Shown: one piece after another, positions 1-8,057 of the stretch
Numbering within the stretch: the first letter of the stretch is position 1
Layout of the letters: the number at the start of each line of letters is the position of its first letter
DNA from: Clostridiales bacterium
Lineage (GTDB): Bacteria; Bacillota; Clostridia; Christensenellales; Aristaeellaceae
Direction: 5' to 3'
Length of the DNA stretch: 64,000 bases
Assembly (NCBI GenBank): GCA_004555155.1
Contig: SFJH01000020.1
Coordinates: 8,244-72,243 of the forward strand
The notes under the pieces: generated by a model
Told to the model about the DNA's origin: nothing
What the model saw: only the letters and a program-made list of their open reading frames with translations
Databases searched by the model: none
Translations under genes and position numbers: made by a program

Positions 1-306
1 CTCAGCATCAAGCCCGTGATGCACGTGGACAACGAGGGGCATCTGATCAAGACCGACACCGCCCGCGGCCGCAAGGCCTCCATCCGCGCGCTGGTTGCCG
101 AGATGGAAAAGCGCGGCGTCGATCTCTCCGATCAGCACATCTTCATCTCCCACGGCGATTGCGAAAACGACGCCAACTATCTGGCCGCTCTGGTTCGCGA
201 CCGCTTCGGCGTGAAGGAGATCACCATCAACTATGTCGGCCCCGTGATCGGCGCGCACTCCGGTCCCGGCACGCTGGCGCTGTTCTTCCTGGGCACGGAG
301 CGCTGA
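1..306 (+). CDS. DegV family fatty-acid-binding protein, C-terminal part
   Basis: The first 101 codons visible are the C-terminal domain of a DegV/FakB-type protein; the start lies outside the window. The seen hallmarks are a GRKASIRAL segment following a short beta strand, and the C-terminal signature GPVIGAHSGPGTLALFF, which in this family helps hold the fatty-acid carboxylate. Family members bind fatty acids and, with FakA-type kinases, present them for phosphorylation; the specific lipid here is unknown. A 107-nt gap separates it from the M42 peptidase. Identification to family is confident; the functional role is inferred. Confidence 0.9.
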   Translation, partial: LSIKPVMHVDNEGHLIKTDTARGRKASIRALVAEMEKRGVDLSDQHIFISHGDCENDANYLAALVRDRFGVKEITINYVGPVIGAHSGPGTLALFFLGTER

Positions 307-413
307 TCCGCTCATTTCACCCAAACAGAAGAGGGGGTCTTCTTCCGAAGGCCCCCTTTCCTCGTCCGGAATCTTTCGGGCGGAATCCCATTTCCCAACG
401 GAGGTACTTTCCC

Positions 414-1442
414 ATGAGCTACACCGATTTCATTGTACAGGAAACCTGCAAACTTCTGGCGATCGACAGCCCGTCGGGCTACACCGACAACGCCGCAGAC
501 TTCGTGATGACGGAATTCCAGGCGCTGGGCTACGCGCCGGTGAAGACCCGCAAGGGCGGCGTGCTGGTGGATCTGGGCGGCGCGGACGCGGATGACGGCG
601 TGCTGCTGGAGACCCATCTGGACACACTGGGCGGCATGGTGGCCGGGATCAAGTCCAACGGCCGCCTGCGCGTGACGAACATCGGCGGCATGAACGCCAA
701 CAACGCCGAGGCCGAAAACGTGCGCGTCGTCACCAAATTTGACGGAAGCTACGAGGGCACGCTGCAGCTGACGGACGCCTCCGTGCACGTCAACGGCGAC
801 TACTCCACCACCTCCCGCACCTGGGAGCACATGGAAGTTGTGCTGGACGAGCACGTCTCCTCGAAGGAGGACGTGCAGGCGCTGGGCATTGGCGTGGGCG
901 ATTTCGTCTGCTTTGATCCCCGCACCCGCGTGACCGAAAAGGGCTATATCAAGAGCCGCTTTCTGGACGACAAGCTCTCCGTGGGCATCCTGCTGGGCTA
1001 TGCGAAGTATCTGAAGGACGAGCACATCACCCCTGCGCGGCGCGTCTGGGGCCACGTCACCGTCTACGAGGAGGTCGGCCACGGCGGCTCCTCCAGCGTG
1101 CCGGAGGGCGTGACCGAGGCGATCTCCGTGGACATGGGCTGCGTGGGCGAAGGGCTGGATTGCACCGAACGGCAGGTCTCCATCTGCGCCAAGGACAGCG
1201 GCGGCCCGTACAGCTATCCGGTGGTGCGCGGCCTGATCGAAGCGGCGCGCAGGGCGGGCGTGGACTACGCCGTGGACGTGTACCCCCACTACGGCTCCGA
1301 CGTGGAGGCCACGCTTCGGAGCGGCTACGATCTGCGCCACGGCCTGATCGGCGCGGGCGTGTACGCCTCCCACGGCTACGAGCGCAGCCATCGCGACGGC
1401 GTGGAGAACACCTTCAACCTGCTGCGCGCCTATCTCGGATAA
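414..1442 (+). CDS. M42 family metallopeptidase (glutamyl/deblocking aminopeptidase type)
   Basis: A 342-residue cytosolic zinc/cobalt aminopeptidase of clan MH, normal length for M42. Visible metal or catalytic positions are His68 and Asp70 in ETHLD, Asp185/186 in LDDK, the Glu219-Glu220 pair in YEEVGHGG, Asp240 in SVDMG and His320 in ASHGYERSH. The ATG at 414 has GGAGG upstream; reading the frame further upstream would run through the intergenic region. It is followed after 15 nt by a GNAT gene, so the two are probably co-transcribed. Family members trim N-terminal residues from small peptides; the exact substrate cannot be read from sequence. Confidence 0.93.
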   Translation: MSYTDFIVQETCKLLAIDSPSGYTDNAADFVMTEFQALGYAPVKTRKGGVLVDLGGADADDGVLLETHLDTLGGMVAGIKSNGRLRVTNIGGMNANNAEAENVRVVTKFDGSYEGTLQLTDASVHVNGDYSTTSRTWEHMEVVLDEHVSSKEDVQALGIGVGDFVCFDPRTRVTEKGYIKSRFLDDKLSVGILLGYAKYLKDEHITPARRVWGHVTVYEEVGHGGSSSVPEGVTEAISVDMGCVGEGLDCTERQVSICAKDSGGPYSYPVVRGLIEAARRAGVDYAVDVYPHYGSDVEATLRSGYDLRHGLIGAGVYASHGYERSHRDGVENTFNLLRAYLG

Positions 1443-1457
1443 AGGAGGACGTCCCGC

Positions 1458-1970
1458 ATGCCGACATTCCGACAGGCGATCCCCGCCGACCTGCCGCAGA
1501 TCATGGACGTGGTGCATCAGGCGCAGGCCTTCATGGCCACGCTGGGCATTGACCAATGGCAGGACGGCTATCCCTCCGCCGAAATCATCGCGGAGGACAT
1601 CCGCGTCGGCCGCGCCTATGTGTTCGACGACGGCGGCCGCATCGCCTCCATCGCAGTGCTCACCGCGGAGCCGGAGCCGGTCTACGAGACCATCGACGGC
1701 GCATGGCACACCGCCGCGCCCTATCTGACCATCCACCGCATGGCCCTCGGCGACGCGCACCGCCACTGCGGTCTGGCCGGAGAGATTCTGAAAAACGCGG
1801 TTGACATGGCCCGCTCCATGCACCTGAGCGCCGTCCGCGCGGACACCCATCGCGGCAACGCCGCCATGCGGCGCTTCCTGGAAAAGAGCGGCTTTCAGCC
1901 GTGCGGGATCGTGGCCTATCCCGGCACGGGCGGCGATCCCCTCCGCGCGGCCTACGACCTCGCGCTTTGA
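1458..1970 (+). CDS. GNAT family N-acetyltransferase
   Basis: A 170-residue acetyl-CoA-dependent N-acetyltransferase. The acetyl-CoA binding region is the stretch around residues 95-115 (IHRMALGDAHRHCGLAGEIL, a variant of the usual R/Q-x-x-G-x-G/A loop), followed by the NAAMRRFLEKSGF segment typical of motif B near the C-terminus. AAAGGAGG precedes the ATG at 1458. It follows the M42 peptidase by 15 nt and converges on the capA-like gene. The acceptor substrate is not predictable. Confidence 0.9.
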   Translation: MPTFRQAIPADLPQIMDVVHQAQAFMATLGIDQWQDGYPSAEIIAEDIRVGRAYVFDDGGRIASIAVLTAEPEPVYETIDGAWHTAAPYLTIHRMALGDAHRHCGLAGEILKNAVDMARSMHLSAVRADTHRGNAAMRRFLEKSGFQPCGIVAYPGTGGDPLRAAYDLAL

Positions 1971-1976
1971 TCCATG

Positions 1977-2016
1977 AAAAAACGATCCGAATCCCGCGGC
2001 AATGGGATTCGGATCG
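1977..2016 (-). terminator. Intrinsic terminator of the capA-like gene
   Basis: A perfect 13-bp stem (1983-1995 with 2004-2016, 8-nt loop) is followed on the minus strand by six T residues (plus-strand A run 1977-1982). It ends transcription of the minus-strand capA-like gene. On the plus strand there is no good T run, so termination of the GNAT transcript here is weaker. Confidence 0.85.
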
Positions 2017-2045
2017 TGCTGTTTGGGGAAAGGGCTCTGCGGCGA

Positions 2046-3554
2046 TCAGCTCTTCAGCGGCTTGATCACCGCATCGTTGTTCATCACGTCGAACATCTCC
2101 TGAAGGCATTCCTTCATGTGGCTGTACTGCTCGTCGCTCATGCCCTCAGGGTGGCTGTCGATGCTCGCGCCGATGGGCAGAACGCGGTAATCGTCGTCGC
2201 CCTTGCTGTTCTTGAACGTCCAGACGTACACCGGTACGTAGCCCGGATCGACGATGGAGAGCGTGCCGTCGCTGTTTTCCTGAATGGTGAATTCAAACAC
2301 CACGCCGGAATCGGTGTACTGGATGCGGTGCTGGGACAGGAAGTTGCCCAGCGAATAGATGCACAGTGCAGTGCGGGATTCGCCGTTGGCGTTCGTCGCG
2401 GTGATGTACTCCGCCGGCTGCACCATGTGGGGATGGCCGCCGATGATCACGTCCGCACCCGCAGCGGCCAGCGCCTGCGCGTACTTGCGGGTGGTGGCTT
2501 CGGGCTCGCGCTTGTACTCGTCGCCCCAGTGGGTGACCGCCACCACCACCTCCGCGCCTGCGGCGCGGGCCTTCGCGATGTCGGTCGCGCAGTTGGAGTT
2601 CTTGAAATAGTGCACCAGATAGGCCGCCCGCTCGTCGCAGTATTTCTCCATGGTGTTGGTGGAATGGGTGTAGGTCACGAAGCCCACCTTGATGCCGTTG
2701 ATCTCGTAGATCTCCGGCGACTCGCTGTCCTCCTTGTCCACAAAGCCGCCGATGTGATCCAGTCCCGCGGCCTCCACGTGTCCCACCGATTCCACCAGGC
2801 CGTCGCAGTAGCCGTCCAGCATGTGGTTGTTGCACATGGTGATCATGTCCACGCCGTACTTCTTCAGCACCTGAAGGATCACCGGCGGCGTGGTGAACTG
2901 CGGATAGCCGGAATAGCCGTACTTGCCCTTGCGCAGCGACGCGTCGATGTTGATCATCGTATAGTCCGCGCTGCTGAGCGTATCGCCGATCAGCGAAAAA
3001 TACGGTTCAAAGTCATAGGTATCCGTAGCCTTGTCATAGCAGGCGTCCAGCATCTCGGTATCGATGATCACGTCGCCCGCCATGCGGATGGTGGCGCTGC
3101 GGAGGCCGTTGGCGGTCTGATTGCCGGCCGTGCTCTCCTGCAGGGGGTTCTCCGGCAGTCCGGCCTGCTCGCCGGGCGTCGTCTCATCCGTCGGCGCGGG
3201 CAGCAGTTCCGGCAGCTGTCCGGCGGGGCCGTCGTCGGTCGGCGCGGCGTCCGTCGGCTCCGGCTCAGCGGTCGGCGTTACTACAGGCGCGGCGACCGGG
3301 GACGACGTTTTGTCCGTGCCGAAGCCGCCCAGCAGCTTGATCGAAATCAGCGTCACAACGAGCACAGTGACCACGATGATCGCCACGCCCAGCCAGACCG
3401 GCACGCGAATCTCGCCCTCGCTGCGCCGGTTCGCCGGACGGCGGGAAGCGGACGCGCGGCGCGGCGCTCCCTGGGATCCCGACGGACGGCGGGCGCTCTG
3501 TCCGCTCCGGGGATTTCTGGAATTCCCGCTGTTTCTGCGCTTGTATTCGGACAT
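2046..3554 (-). CDS. CapA family protein (poly-gamma-glutamate capsule synthesis-like, metallophosphatase fold), membrane-anchored
   Basis: About 502 residues. A short basic Arg/Ser-rich cytoplasmic N-terminus is followed by a single membrane span (VPVWLGVAIIVVTVLVVTLI), a Thr/Pro/Glu-rich linker (residues about 85-145) and a PGA_cap domain. Domain marks are MAGDVIID, TMCNNHMLDG, VTHWGDEY and IIGGHPHMVQP, whose Asp/Asn/His residues match the calcineurin-like metal site of CapA proteins. The domain should lie outside the membrane. Two ATGs are possible, at 3560 and 3554; the second lies about 9 nt from GGGAG and is preferred. It stands alone without pgsB/C/E neighbours, so a polyglutamate role is not supported by context. 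Confidence 0.9.
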   Translation of the reverse strand: MSEYKRRNSGNSRNPRSGQSARRPSGSQGAPRRASASRRPANRRSEGEIRVPVWLGVAIIVVTVLVVTLISIKLLGGFGTDKTSSPVAAPVVTPTAEPEPTDAAPTDDGPAGQLPELLPAPTDETTPGEQAGLPENPLQESTAGNQTANGLRSATIRMAGDVIIDTEMLDACYDKATDTYDFEPYFSLIGDTLSSADYTMINIDASLRKGKYGYSGYPQFTTPPVILQVLKKYGVDMITMCNNHMLDGYCDGLVESVGHVEAAGLDHIGGFVDKEDSESPEIYEINGIKVGFVTYTHSTNTMEKYCDERAAYLVHYFKNSNCATDIAKARAAGAEVVVAVTHWGDEYKREPEATTRKYAQALAAAGADVIIGGHPHMVQPAEYITATNANGESRTALCIYSLGNFLSQHRIQYTDSGVVFEFTIQENSDGTLSIVDPGYVPVYVWTFKNSKGDDDYRVLPIGASIDSHPEGMSDEQYSHMKECLQEMFDVMNNDAVIKPLKS

Positions 3555-3591
3555 ATCCATTCTCTCCCGTTATCATTTGTTCTGTATATTC

Positions 3592-3621
3592 AGTATACCA
3601 CATTATTGTGACCAAGTACAA
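3592..3621 (-). promoter_or_regulatory. Promoter of the capA-like gene
   Basis: On the minus strand TTGTAC (3616-3621) and TATACT (3592-3597) are separated by 18 nt, about 35 nt ahead of the start codon. Confidence 0.6.
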
Positions 3622-3688
3622 TCATCGCCGTTAAAAAAATGCAATCCATCCCGCGAAAAATATTTTTTCAATTTTTGTAAAATCCCTA

Positions 3689-3717
3689 TTGACAAACAGA
3701 TGCATCCATGTTAAAAT
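3689..3717 (+). promoter_or_regulatory. Strong housekeeping promoter for an RNA without an evident gene
   Basis: TTGACA (3689-3694), 17-nt spacer, TAAAAT (3712-3717). It points into about 540 nt that hold no convincing protein gene and end at an intrinsic terminator (4230-4262). Confidence 0.75.
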
Positions 3718-3832
3718 ACAATCACAAAAGCAAACGGGCACCCGGAGACGGCAAAAGAACCATTCGACTCGCACAGCCGGAGAAGAGGCCGTCCACGGAA
3801 CGGTTGCAAATTCAGAGAGGGAGGCGATACCG

Positions 3833-3895
3833 TTGTACTACAATGACATGATCGGACAGCCCAACGCCTGCATCGCCCGCATTGCCAGAATCTGA
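3833..3895 (+). CDS. Possible 20-residue leader peptide inside the unassigned RNA
   Basis: A TTG-initiated frame of 20 codons, LYYNDMIGQPNACIARIARI, sits about 8 nt after GAGAGGGAGG and about 110 nt after the predicted transcription start. Its Ile/Arg-rich end is suggestive of a leader peptide, but no antiterminator was recognised and the distance to the terminator (about 330 nt) is large. Real translation is uncertain. Confidence 0.25.
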   Translation: MYYNDMIGQPNACIARIARI

Positions 3896-4229
3896 CCAAT
3901 CCGCTTCATGGAATCCTTCCGCAATGCAGACGAAGTCCTTCCCGACAGAGATCCCGTTAACGCCAACCGGACGAACATACAAAGTGGAACTGTTTCGAAC
4001 GACCGTGTTTTTTCGAATTCATTGATCGAGGGAATACCAACAAATCGAAGGTCTTGTATGTTGCAGTGTGAGATGCGTCAGTCTCACAGCCCGAAGGACG
4101 AGGATCATTGACGGTTACCCGGGGTTCATATTCTTCTAAGAACACGAGGATTGAACGCGGGTGGTGCAGGCCCCATGAACTTCACTCCCAGAGAGGGAAA
4201 GGATAAAAAAATTGCATAGCATTTGTTAA

Positions 4230-4262
4230 CAGCCCGCCGCGATGTTCGACGGGCTGATTTTT
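4230..4262 (+). terminator. Intrinsic terminator ending the unassigned RNA
   Basis: CAGCCCG (4230-4236) pairs with CGGGCTG (4250-4256), followed by ATTTTT. It lies 134 nt ahead of the next gene and ahead of that gene's own -10 elements. Confidence 0.75.
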
Positions 4263-4272
4263 GCGCGCCGGG

Positions 4273-4368
4273 TTGGTTTTTCGCGCCGGTTGTGGTATAA
4301 TGATTCGGCAAGCCGAAGGCTTGGCCGGGTCGCTCACGCTTTCGTGGGAGCGACAATCATGGTATAAT
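4273..4368 (+). promoter_or_regulatory. Candidate tandem promoters of the pseudouridine synthase gene
   Basis: Two TATAAT boxes lie ahead of the gene. One is at 4296-4301 with TTGGTT 17 nt upstream (4273-4278). The other is at 4363-4368 with a poor -35. Between them lie small hairpins (TTCGGC-AA-GCCGAA and a TCGCTC...GAGCGA stem). Confidence 0.5.
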
Positions 4369-4395
4369 CCGGTTGAAGAACGGAGAAAATCGCCC

Positions 4396-5361
4396 ATGCG
4401 TGAATATACAATCGATTCGAACAGCGCCGGCAAGCGGCTGGACCGCTGGCTTTCCAACGAGCTGCCCGCGCTGCCCCTGGGACTGATGCAGAAGTTTATC
4501 CGCCTGAAGCGCATCAAGATCAACGGCAAGGCCGCTCCGCGCGACGCGCGCCTGAACGCAGGCGACCGCCTGCAGCTGTACATCAGCGACGAGTTCTTTG
4601 AAAAGCCGAAGACCGTCGACCCGTTTCTCTCCAGGATCCATCCGAAGCTGGACGTGCTCTACGAGGATGAAAACCTGCTGCTGGTGGACAAGCGACCGGG
4701 GCTGATGTGCCATCCCGACGCCCGCGAGAAGGTCAACACGCTGATCGCCCACGCGCAGGCCTATCTCTACCAGAAGGGCGAATGGGATTCCGCCGATCCG
4801 AAGCAGTTCGCCCCCGCGCTGTGCAACCGCATCGACCGGTTTACCGGCGGCATCGTGATCATCGCCAAGACCGAGGCGGCCATGCGCGTGGTCAACCAAA
4901 AAATCCGCGACCGCGAGATCGAAAAGCGGTATCTGTGCATCATCCACGGCAGAATCGCTCCGCCTGCCGGTACGCTGACCGGCTATATCGCCAAGCCGGA
5001 CGGCGCCAAAAAGGTGACCGTGCTGAACAAGCCCGCCCCCGGCGCGCAGAAGGCGCAGACGAAGTACGCCACGCTGGAGACCGTTCGCGGGCTGAGTCTG
5101 ATGGAATGCGAGCTGCTCACCGGGCGCACCCATCAGATCCGCGCGCAGTTCGCCCACGCGGGTCATCCTCTGCTGGGCGACAATCAGTACGGCAGCGCGA
5201 AGCAAAACGAGCGCTTCGGGCGTAGCTATCAGGCGCTGTACGCCTATAAGCTGACCTTTCGCTTCAAATCGGACGCGGGCGTGCTGAATTCCCTCAACGG
5301 CAGATCCTGGCAGGTGAAGCAGGTGCCGTTCGTGGGCGAATACTTCTCCCCCGAGGAATAG
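4396..5361 (+). CDS. RluC/RluD-family 23S rRNA-type pseudouridine synthase
   Basis: A 321-residue cytosolic enzyme that isomerises uridines in large-subunit rRNA. Residues about 14-70 form an S4 RNA-binding domain (KRLDRWL ... FIRLKRIKINGK). The catalytic domain carries NRIDRFTGGIVIIAKT, equivalent to the HRLDxxTSG motif with the catalytic Asp, and GRTHQIRAQFAHAGHPLLGD near residue 250. Start chosen at the ATG with GGAG upstream, after the second -10 box. Length suits RluC/RluD; which uridine is modified cannot be decided. It is monocistronic and converges on murF. Confidence 0.92.
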   Translation: MREYTIDSNSAGKRLDRWLSNELPALPLGLMQKFIRLKRIKINGKAAPRDARLNAGDRLQLYISDEFFEKPKTVDPFLSRIHPKLDVLYEDENLLLVDKRPGLMCHPDAREKVNTLIAHAQAYLYQKGEWDSADPKQFAPALCNRIDRFTGGIVIIAKTEAAMRVVNQKIRDREIEKRYLCIIHGRIAPPAGTLTGYIAKPDGAKKVTVLNKPAPGAQKAQTKYATLETVRGLSLMECELLTGRTHQIRAQFAHAGHPLLGDNQYGSAKQNERFGRSYQALYAYKLTFRFKSDAGVLNSLNGRSWQVKQVPFVGEYFSPEE

Positions 5362-5398
5362 TCGATCCCGGTTGCCGGAATTCTTCCTCTATATACAG

Positions 5399-5436
5399 GC
5401 GGACGCTCTCCCCATCCGGGAAAGCGTCCGCTTTGT
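5399..5436. terminator. Hairpin between convergent pseudouridine synthase and murF genes
   Basis: GCGGACGCT (5399-5407) pairs with AGCGTCCGC (5423-5431), extended by an inner CCC/GGG. A short TTT follows on the plus strand; no clear T run on the minus strand. Confidence 0.65.
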
Positions 5437-5443
5437 CCTGCGT

Positions 5444-6802
5444 TTACATCTCCAGCAGCTTCTGCGTAATCTCCTCGAAGGCCATGCTGTGGGAAGCCTT
5501 GACCAGCACGCTGTCGCCCGCCTGCACCAGCCCGGACAGCGCATCGATCAGCTGCGCCTTGTTTTCAAACCATACGGCCCGCGCGCCCGCCGCCTTCGCG
5601 CCCTCGAAGGTGTTCCGGGAAAGCGCGCCTGCCGCAATCACCAGATCGATCCCGCTCTGTGCGGCGCGTCCGCCCACCTGCGCGTGGAGCGCGGCGGTGT
5701 TCTCCCCCAGCTCCAGCATGTCGCCGAGGATGCACACGCGCCGGCCCGGCAGCATCTTCAGCGAGTCGATGGCCGCGGCGGTGGAGGACGGATTGGCGTT
5801 ATAGCAATCGCTGACGACGGTCAGCTTCTCCGTCTTCAGCACGCGGGCGCGGTCGCCCACCGTCTGATAGCGGGAAATGCCCTGTGCGATCTCCGCATCG
5901 GTCATGCCCAGCGACCAGCCCACGGCGGTGCCCGCCAGCGCAGCGTAAACCATGTGCACGCCAAAGGCGGGAATGCGCGCCTCGAAGGACTGCCCATGAT
6001 GGCGAATCACGCAGCGCACGCCGTCCACGCCCAGATTTTCCACATCCTGCGCCACGAAGTCGTTGCCCTCGTTCATGCCGTAGGTGATCCGCCGCACCGG
6101 CGGATGGAAATCGCGAAGCATCCCGTCGTCCCCGTTGAGCACGGCCAGACAGTCCGGCGACATGGATTCGAAGATCTCTCCCTTCGCCCGCAGCACGCCG
6201 GCGTGGTCGCCCAGAAATTCCAGATGGGAATCGCCTATGACGCTCATCACGGCAATCGTGGGGCGCACCATGCGCGTCAGCCGGCGCATCTCGCCGAAAT
6301 CACTGATGCCCATCTCCACGACGGAAACCTGATGTTCATCATCCAGATTCAGCAGCGTCCGGGGCACGCCCAGCTCGTTGTTGAAGTTTTTCTCCGTCTT
6401 GTGCGTATTGAAGCGGGCGGACAGCACGGCGGCAATCATTTCCTTGGTGGTCGTCTTGCCCACGCTGCCGGTGACGCCCACCACGGGGATGTCAAACCGG
6501 GAGCGGTGCCAGGCCGCCAGCGCACCCATGGCCCTGAGCGTGGAATCCACCTGCACGCAGGGCTGTTCCTCCGGGTGAGGCGCGCGCTCGGACAGGCAGC
6601 AGGCCGCGCCGTTCGCCAGACACTGCGCCATGAAATCGTGGCCGTCCGCCCGCGCGCCGACAAACGCTGCAAACAATGCGCCGGGCGCGGCCTGACGGCT
6701 GTCGCTGGTCACGAACGCGATCTCCCGCGCCCGCGCGGCAGGATCGCCATAAAATCTTCCGCCCGTGGCCCCGACGAGCTGCTCAACGGTAAAATGCTTC
6801 AT
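5444..6802 (-). CDS. murF: UDP-N-acetylmuramoyl-tripeptide--D-alanyl-D-alanine ligase
   Basis: A 452-residue Mur ligase that adds D-Ala-D-Ala to the UDP-MurNAc-tripeptide in the cytosol. The ATP loop GVTGSVGKTTTKE is at residues 109-121; SDSR near residue 33 belongs to the N-terminal substrate domain; SDCYNANPSST and LGDMLELG mark the central and C-terminal domains. Its ATG overlaps the ddl stop codon (ATGA), so the two are translationally coupled and the enzyme is made alongside its dipeptide supplier. An in-frame upstream ATG at 6841 lies within ddl and lacks a better site. Confidence 0.97.
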   Translation of the reverse strand: MKHFTVEQLVGATGGRFYGDPAARAREIAFVTSDSRQAAPGALFAAFVGARADGHDFMAQCLANGAACCLSERAPHPEEQPCVQVDSTLRAMGALAAWHRSRFDIPVVGVTGSVGKTTTKEMIAAVLSARFNTHKTEKNFNNELGVPRTLLNLDDEHQVSVVEMGISDFGEMRRLTRMVRPTIAVMSVIGDSHLEFLGDHAGVLRAKGEIFESMSPDCLAVLNGDDGMLRDFHPPVRRITYGMNEGNDFVAQDVENLGVDGVRCVIRHHGQSFEARIPAFGVHMVYAALAGTAVGWSLGMTDAEIAQGISRYQTVGDRARVLKTEKLTVVSDCYNANPSSTAAAIDSLKMLPGRRVCILGDMLELGENTAALHAQVGGRAAQSGIDLVIAAGALSRNTFEGAKAAGARAVWFENKAQLIDALSGLVQAGDSVLVKASHSMAFEEITQKLLEM

Positions 6803-7857
6803 CTTTTTCCCTCCAGCGCAAGATCGACCAGCTTCTGGCACAGCGCTTCATAGTCCACGCCTGCGGCGGCAGCCTCCTGGGGCATCAGGCTGGTGGGGGT
6901 CATGCCGGGCAAGGTATTGATCTCCAGGAAGCACACGCCGCCCTGCTCATCCACGATGAAGTCCACGCGGGAGTAGTCCTTCAGCCCCAGACAGCGGTGC
7001 ACGGCCAGCGCGGCCTCTCCCAGACGGCGCTCCACGTCGGCGTCGATGTCGGAGGGACAGATCTCCACCGTCGCACCGGCCTGATATTTGTTCTTGTAAT
7101 CGTAGAAGCCCTGCTTCGGAATGATCTCGATGGACGGCAGCGCGCGGTCCTCGATCACGGCCACGTCGATCTCCCGGCCCCGGACATACTCCTCCAGCAT
7201 CACGCGGCCCAGCTTCAGATTGTCCCGCAGCGCGCGCTCCAGTGCCTCCCGGGTTTCGGGAATCGCCACGCCGATGGAGGAGCCGCTGTTCACGGGCTTC
7301 ACCACGCAGGGCAGCTTCGTCTGCGCCGCGATGCGCGGGATGTCCGCCTCCCCATAGTCCACGCAGCGCGATTCGGGGGTGTACGTGCGGTCGAGCTTCG
7401 CCAGCGCCGGCGCGGCCAGCGTCTTGGTCAGCTCCTTGTCCATGGCCAGCGCGCTGGCCAGATAGCCGCTGCCGGTGTAGGGCACGCCCAGCAGATCCAG
7501 CGCGGCCTGGATGCGGCCGTCCTCTCCGCAGGCGCCGTGCAGACCGAGGAACACCACGTCCGCCAGCTGGCAGATCTCCAGCACGCCCTTGCCGATCAGA
7601 CTGGGGCTCTTCCAGCGACGCGATGCGCGCACGGCCTCGAGATCCGGCTCCTCCGCCTCCACACAAACGTCCTGAAGCGGCGGAAGCTGCTCGAACAGCG
7701 TCTCCGCCGGCGCGTCGTACTGCTCCAGGCCATAGAACATATCCACCAGAACCGCCCGGTGTCCGCGGGCGCGCAGCGCCCTGCAAATCAAAGTGCCGCT
7801 GGAGAGGGAGACGTCGCGCTCCATGCTCAGTCCGCCGCACATCACAACAATTTTCAT
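6799..7857 (-). CDS. ddl: D-alanine--D-alanine ligase
   Basis: A 352-residue ATP-grasp enzyme that makes D-Ala-D-Ala for murein. Seen are the N-terminal CGGLSMERDVSL, the ATP-grasp strand CVVKPVNSGSSIGV, the omega-loop segment YKNKYQAGATVEICPS with Lys-Tyr typical of D-Ala (not D-Lac) enzymes, and the Mg-binding FLEINTLPGMTP. ATG at 7857 is preferred over an upstream ATG (7881), since MKIVVMCGG is the family N-terminus. It forms a two-gene peptidoglycan unit with murF. Confidence 0.96.
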   Translation of the reverse strand: MKIVVMCGGLSMERDVSLSSGTLICRALRARGHRAVLVDMFYGLEQYDAPAETLFEQLPPLQDVCVEAEEPDLEAVRASRRWKSPSLIGKGVLEICQLADVVFLGLHGACGEDGRIQAALDLLGVPYTGSGYLASALAMDKELTKTLAAPALAKLDRTYTPESRCVDYGEADIPRIAAQTKLPCVVKPVNSGSSIGVAIPETREALERALRDNLKLGRVMLEEYVRGREIDVAVIEDRALPSIEIIPKQGFYDYKNKYQAGATVEICPSDIDADVERRLGEAALAVHRCLGLKDYSRVDFIVDEQGGVCFLEINTLPGMTPTSLMPQEAAAAGVDYEALCQKLVDLALEGKR

Positions 7858-7916
7858 CGGCCTACCGCCTTTCCTGCGCATCCGGACATGATATCCGGGC
7901 GCTCCTTACGGGTCAT

Positions 7917-7945
7917 ATTGTATCACAAACAATGTTATCATTCAA
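7917..7945 (-). promoter_or_regulatory. Promoter of ddl-murF
   Basis: Minus-strand TTGAAT (7940-7945), 17-nt spacer, TACAAT (7917-7922), about 50-60 nt upstream of ddl. Confidence 0.65.
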
Positions 7946-7995
7946 CGCATTCATCCTATCCTATGCGCCGCGGAAATCCAATCTGAACAGCCGCG

Positions 7996-8024
7996 TTGAC
8001 AATCTTCCAGATTTGTTATAATAT
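7996..8024 (+). promoter_or_regulatory. Promoter of the fucU-like gene
   Basis: TTGACA (7996-8001) followed by overlapping -10 candidates TATAAT (8017-8022) and TAATAT (8019-8024), spacer 15 or 17 nt. It is divergent from the ddl promoter. Confidence 0.7.
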
Positions 8025-8057
8025 AATATCATGGATTATGAATGAAAGGGTGATTTC

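Larger units (their letters stand above)
3724..4262 (+). ncRNA. Putative long noncoding or leader RNA of unknown class
   Basis: The stretch between promoter 3689-3717 and terminator 4230-4262 has no long ORF with a ribosome binding site and is less G+C-rich than its neighbours. Visible structure includes a 7-bp hairpin (4067-4073 with 4082-4088), TTCGA/TCGAA arms about 35 nt apart near 4012-4050, and GACGG/CCGTC arms (3747-3751, 3789-3793). One small reading frame (3833-3895, TTG start) has GGGAGG upstream. I could not match it to RNase P RNA, tmRNA, 6S, SRP RNA or a T-box. It could be a free RNA or an attenuated leader of the pseudouridine synthase gene. Confidence 0.45.

Noticed and set aside
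1974..3611. 545-codon plus-strand frame over the capA-like gene
   Set aside because: It mirrors the CapA reading frame, has biased composition and no domain; the minus-strand gene has a promoter, ribosome site and terminator.
3724..3830. c-di-GMP-I riboswitch
   Set aside because: GCAAAC and GACGGCAAAAG look superficially similar to aptamer blocks, but the hairpin between them is too short, the tetraloop and receptor are absent and the second half does not match.
3908..4111. 67-codon frame in the unassigned RNA
   Set aside because: There is no ribosome binding site, it has no recognisable homology, and it ignores the promoter-terminator layout of the region.
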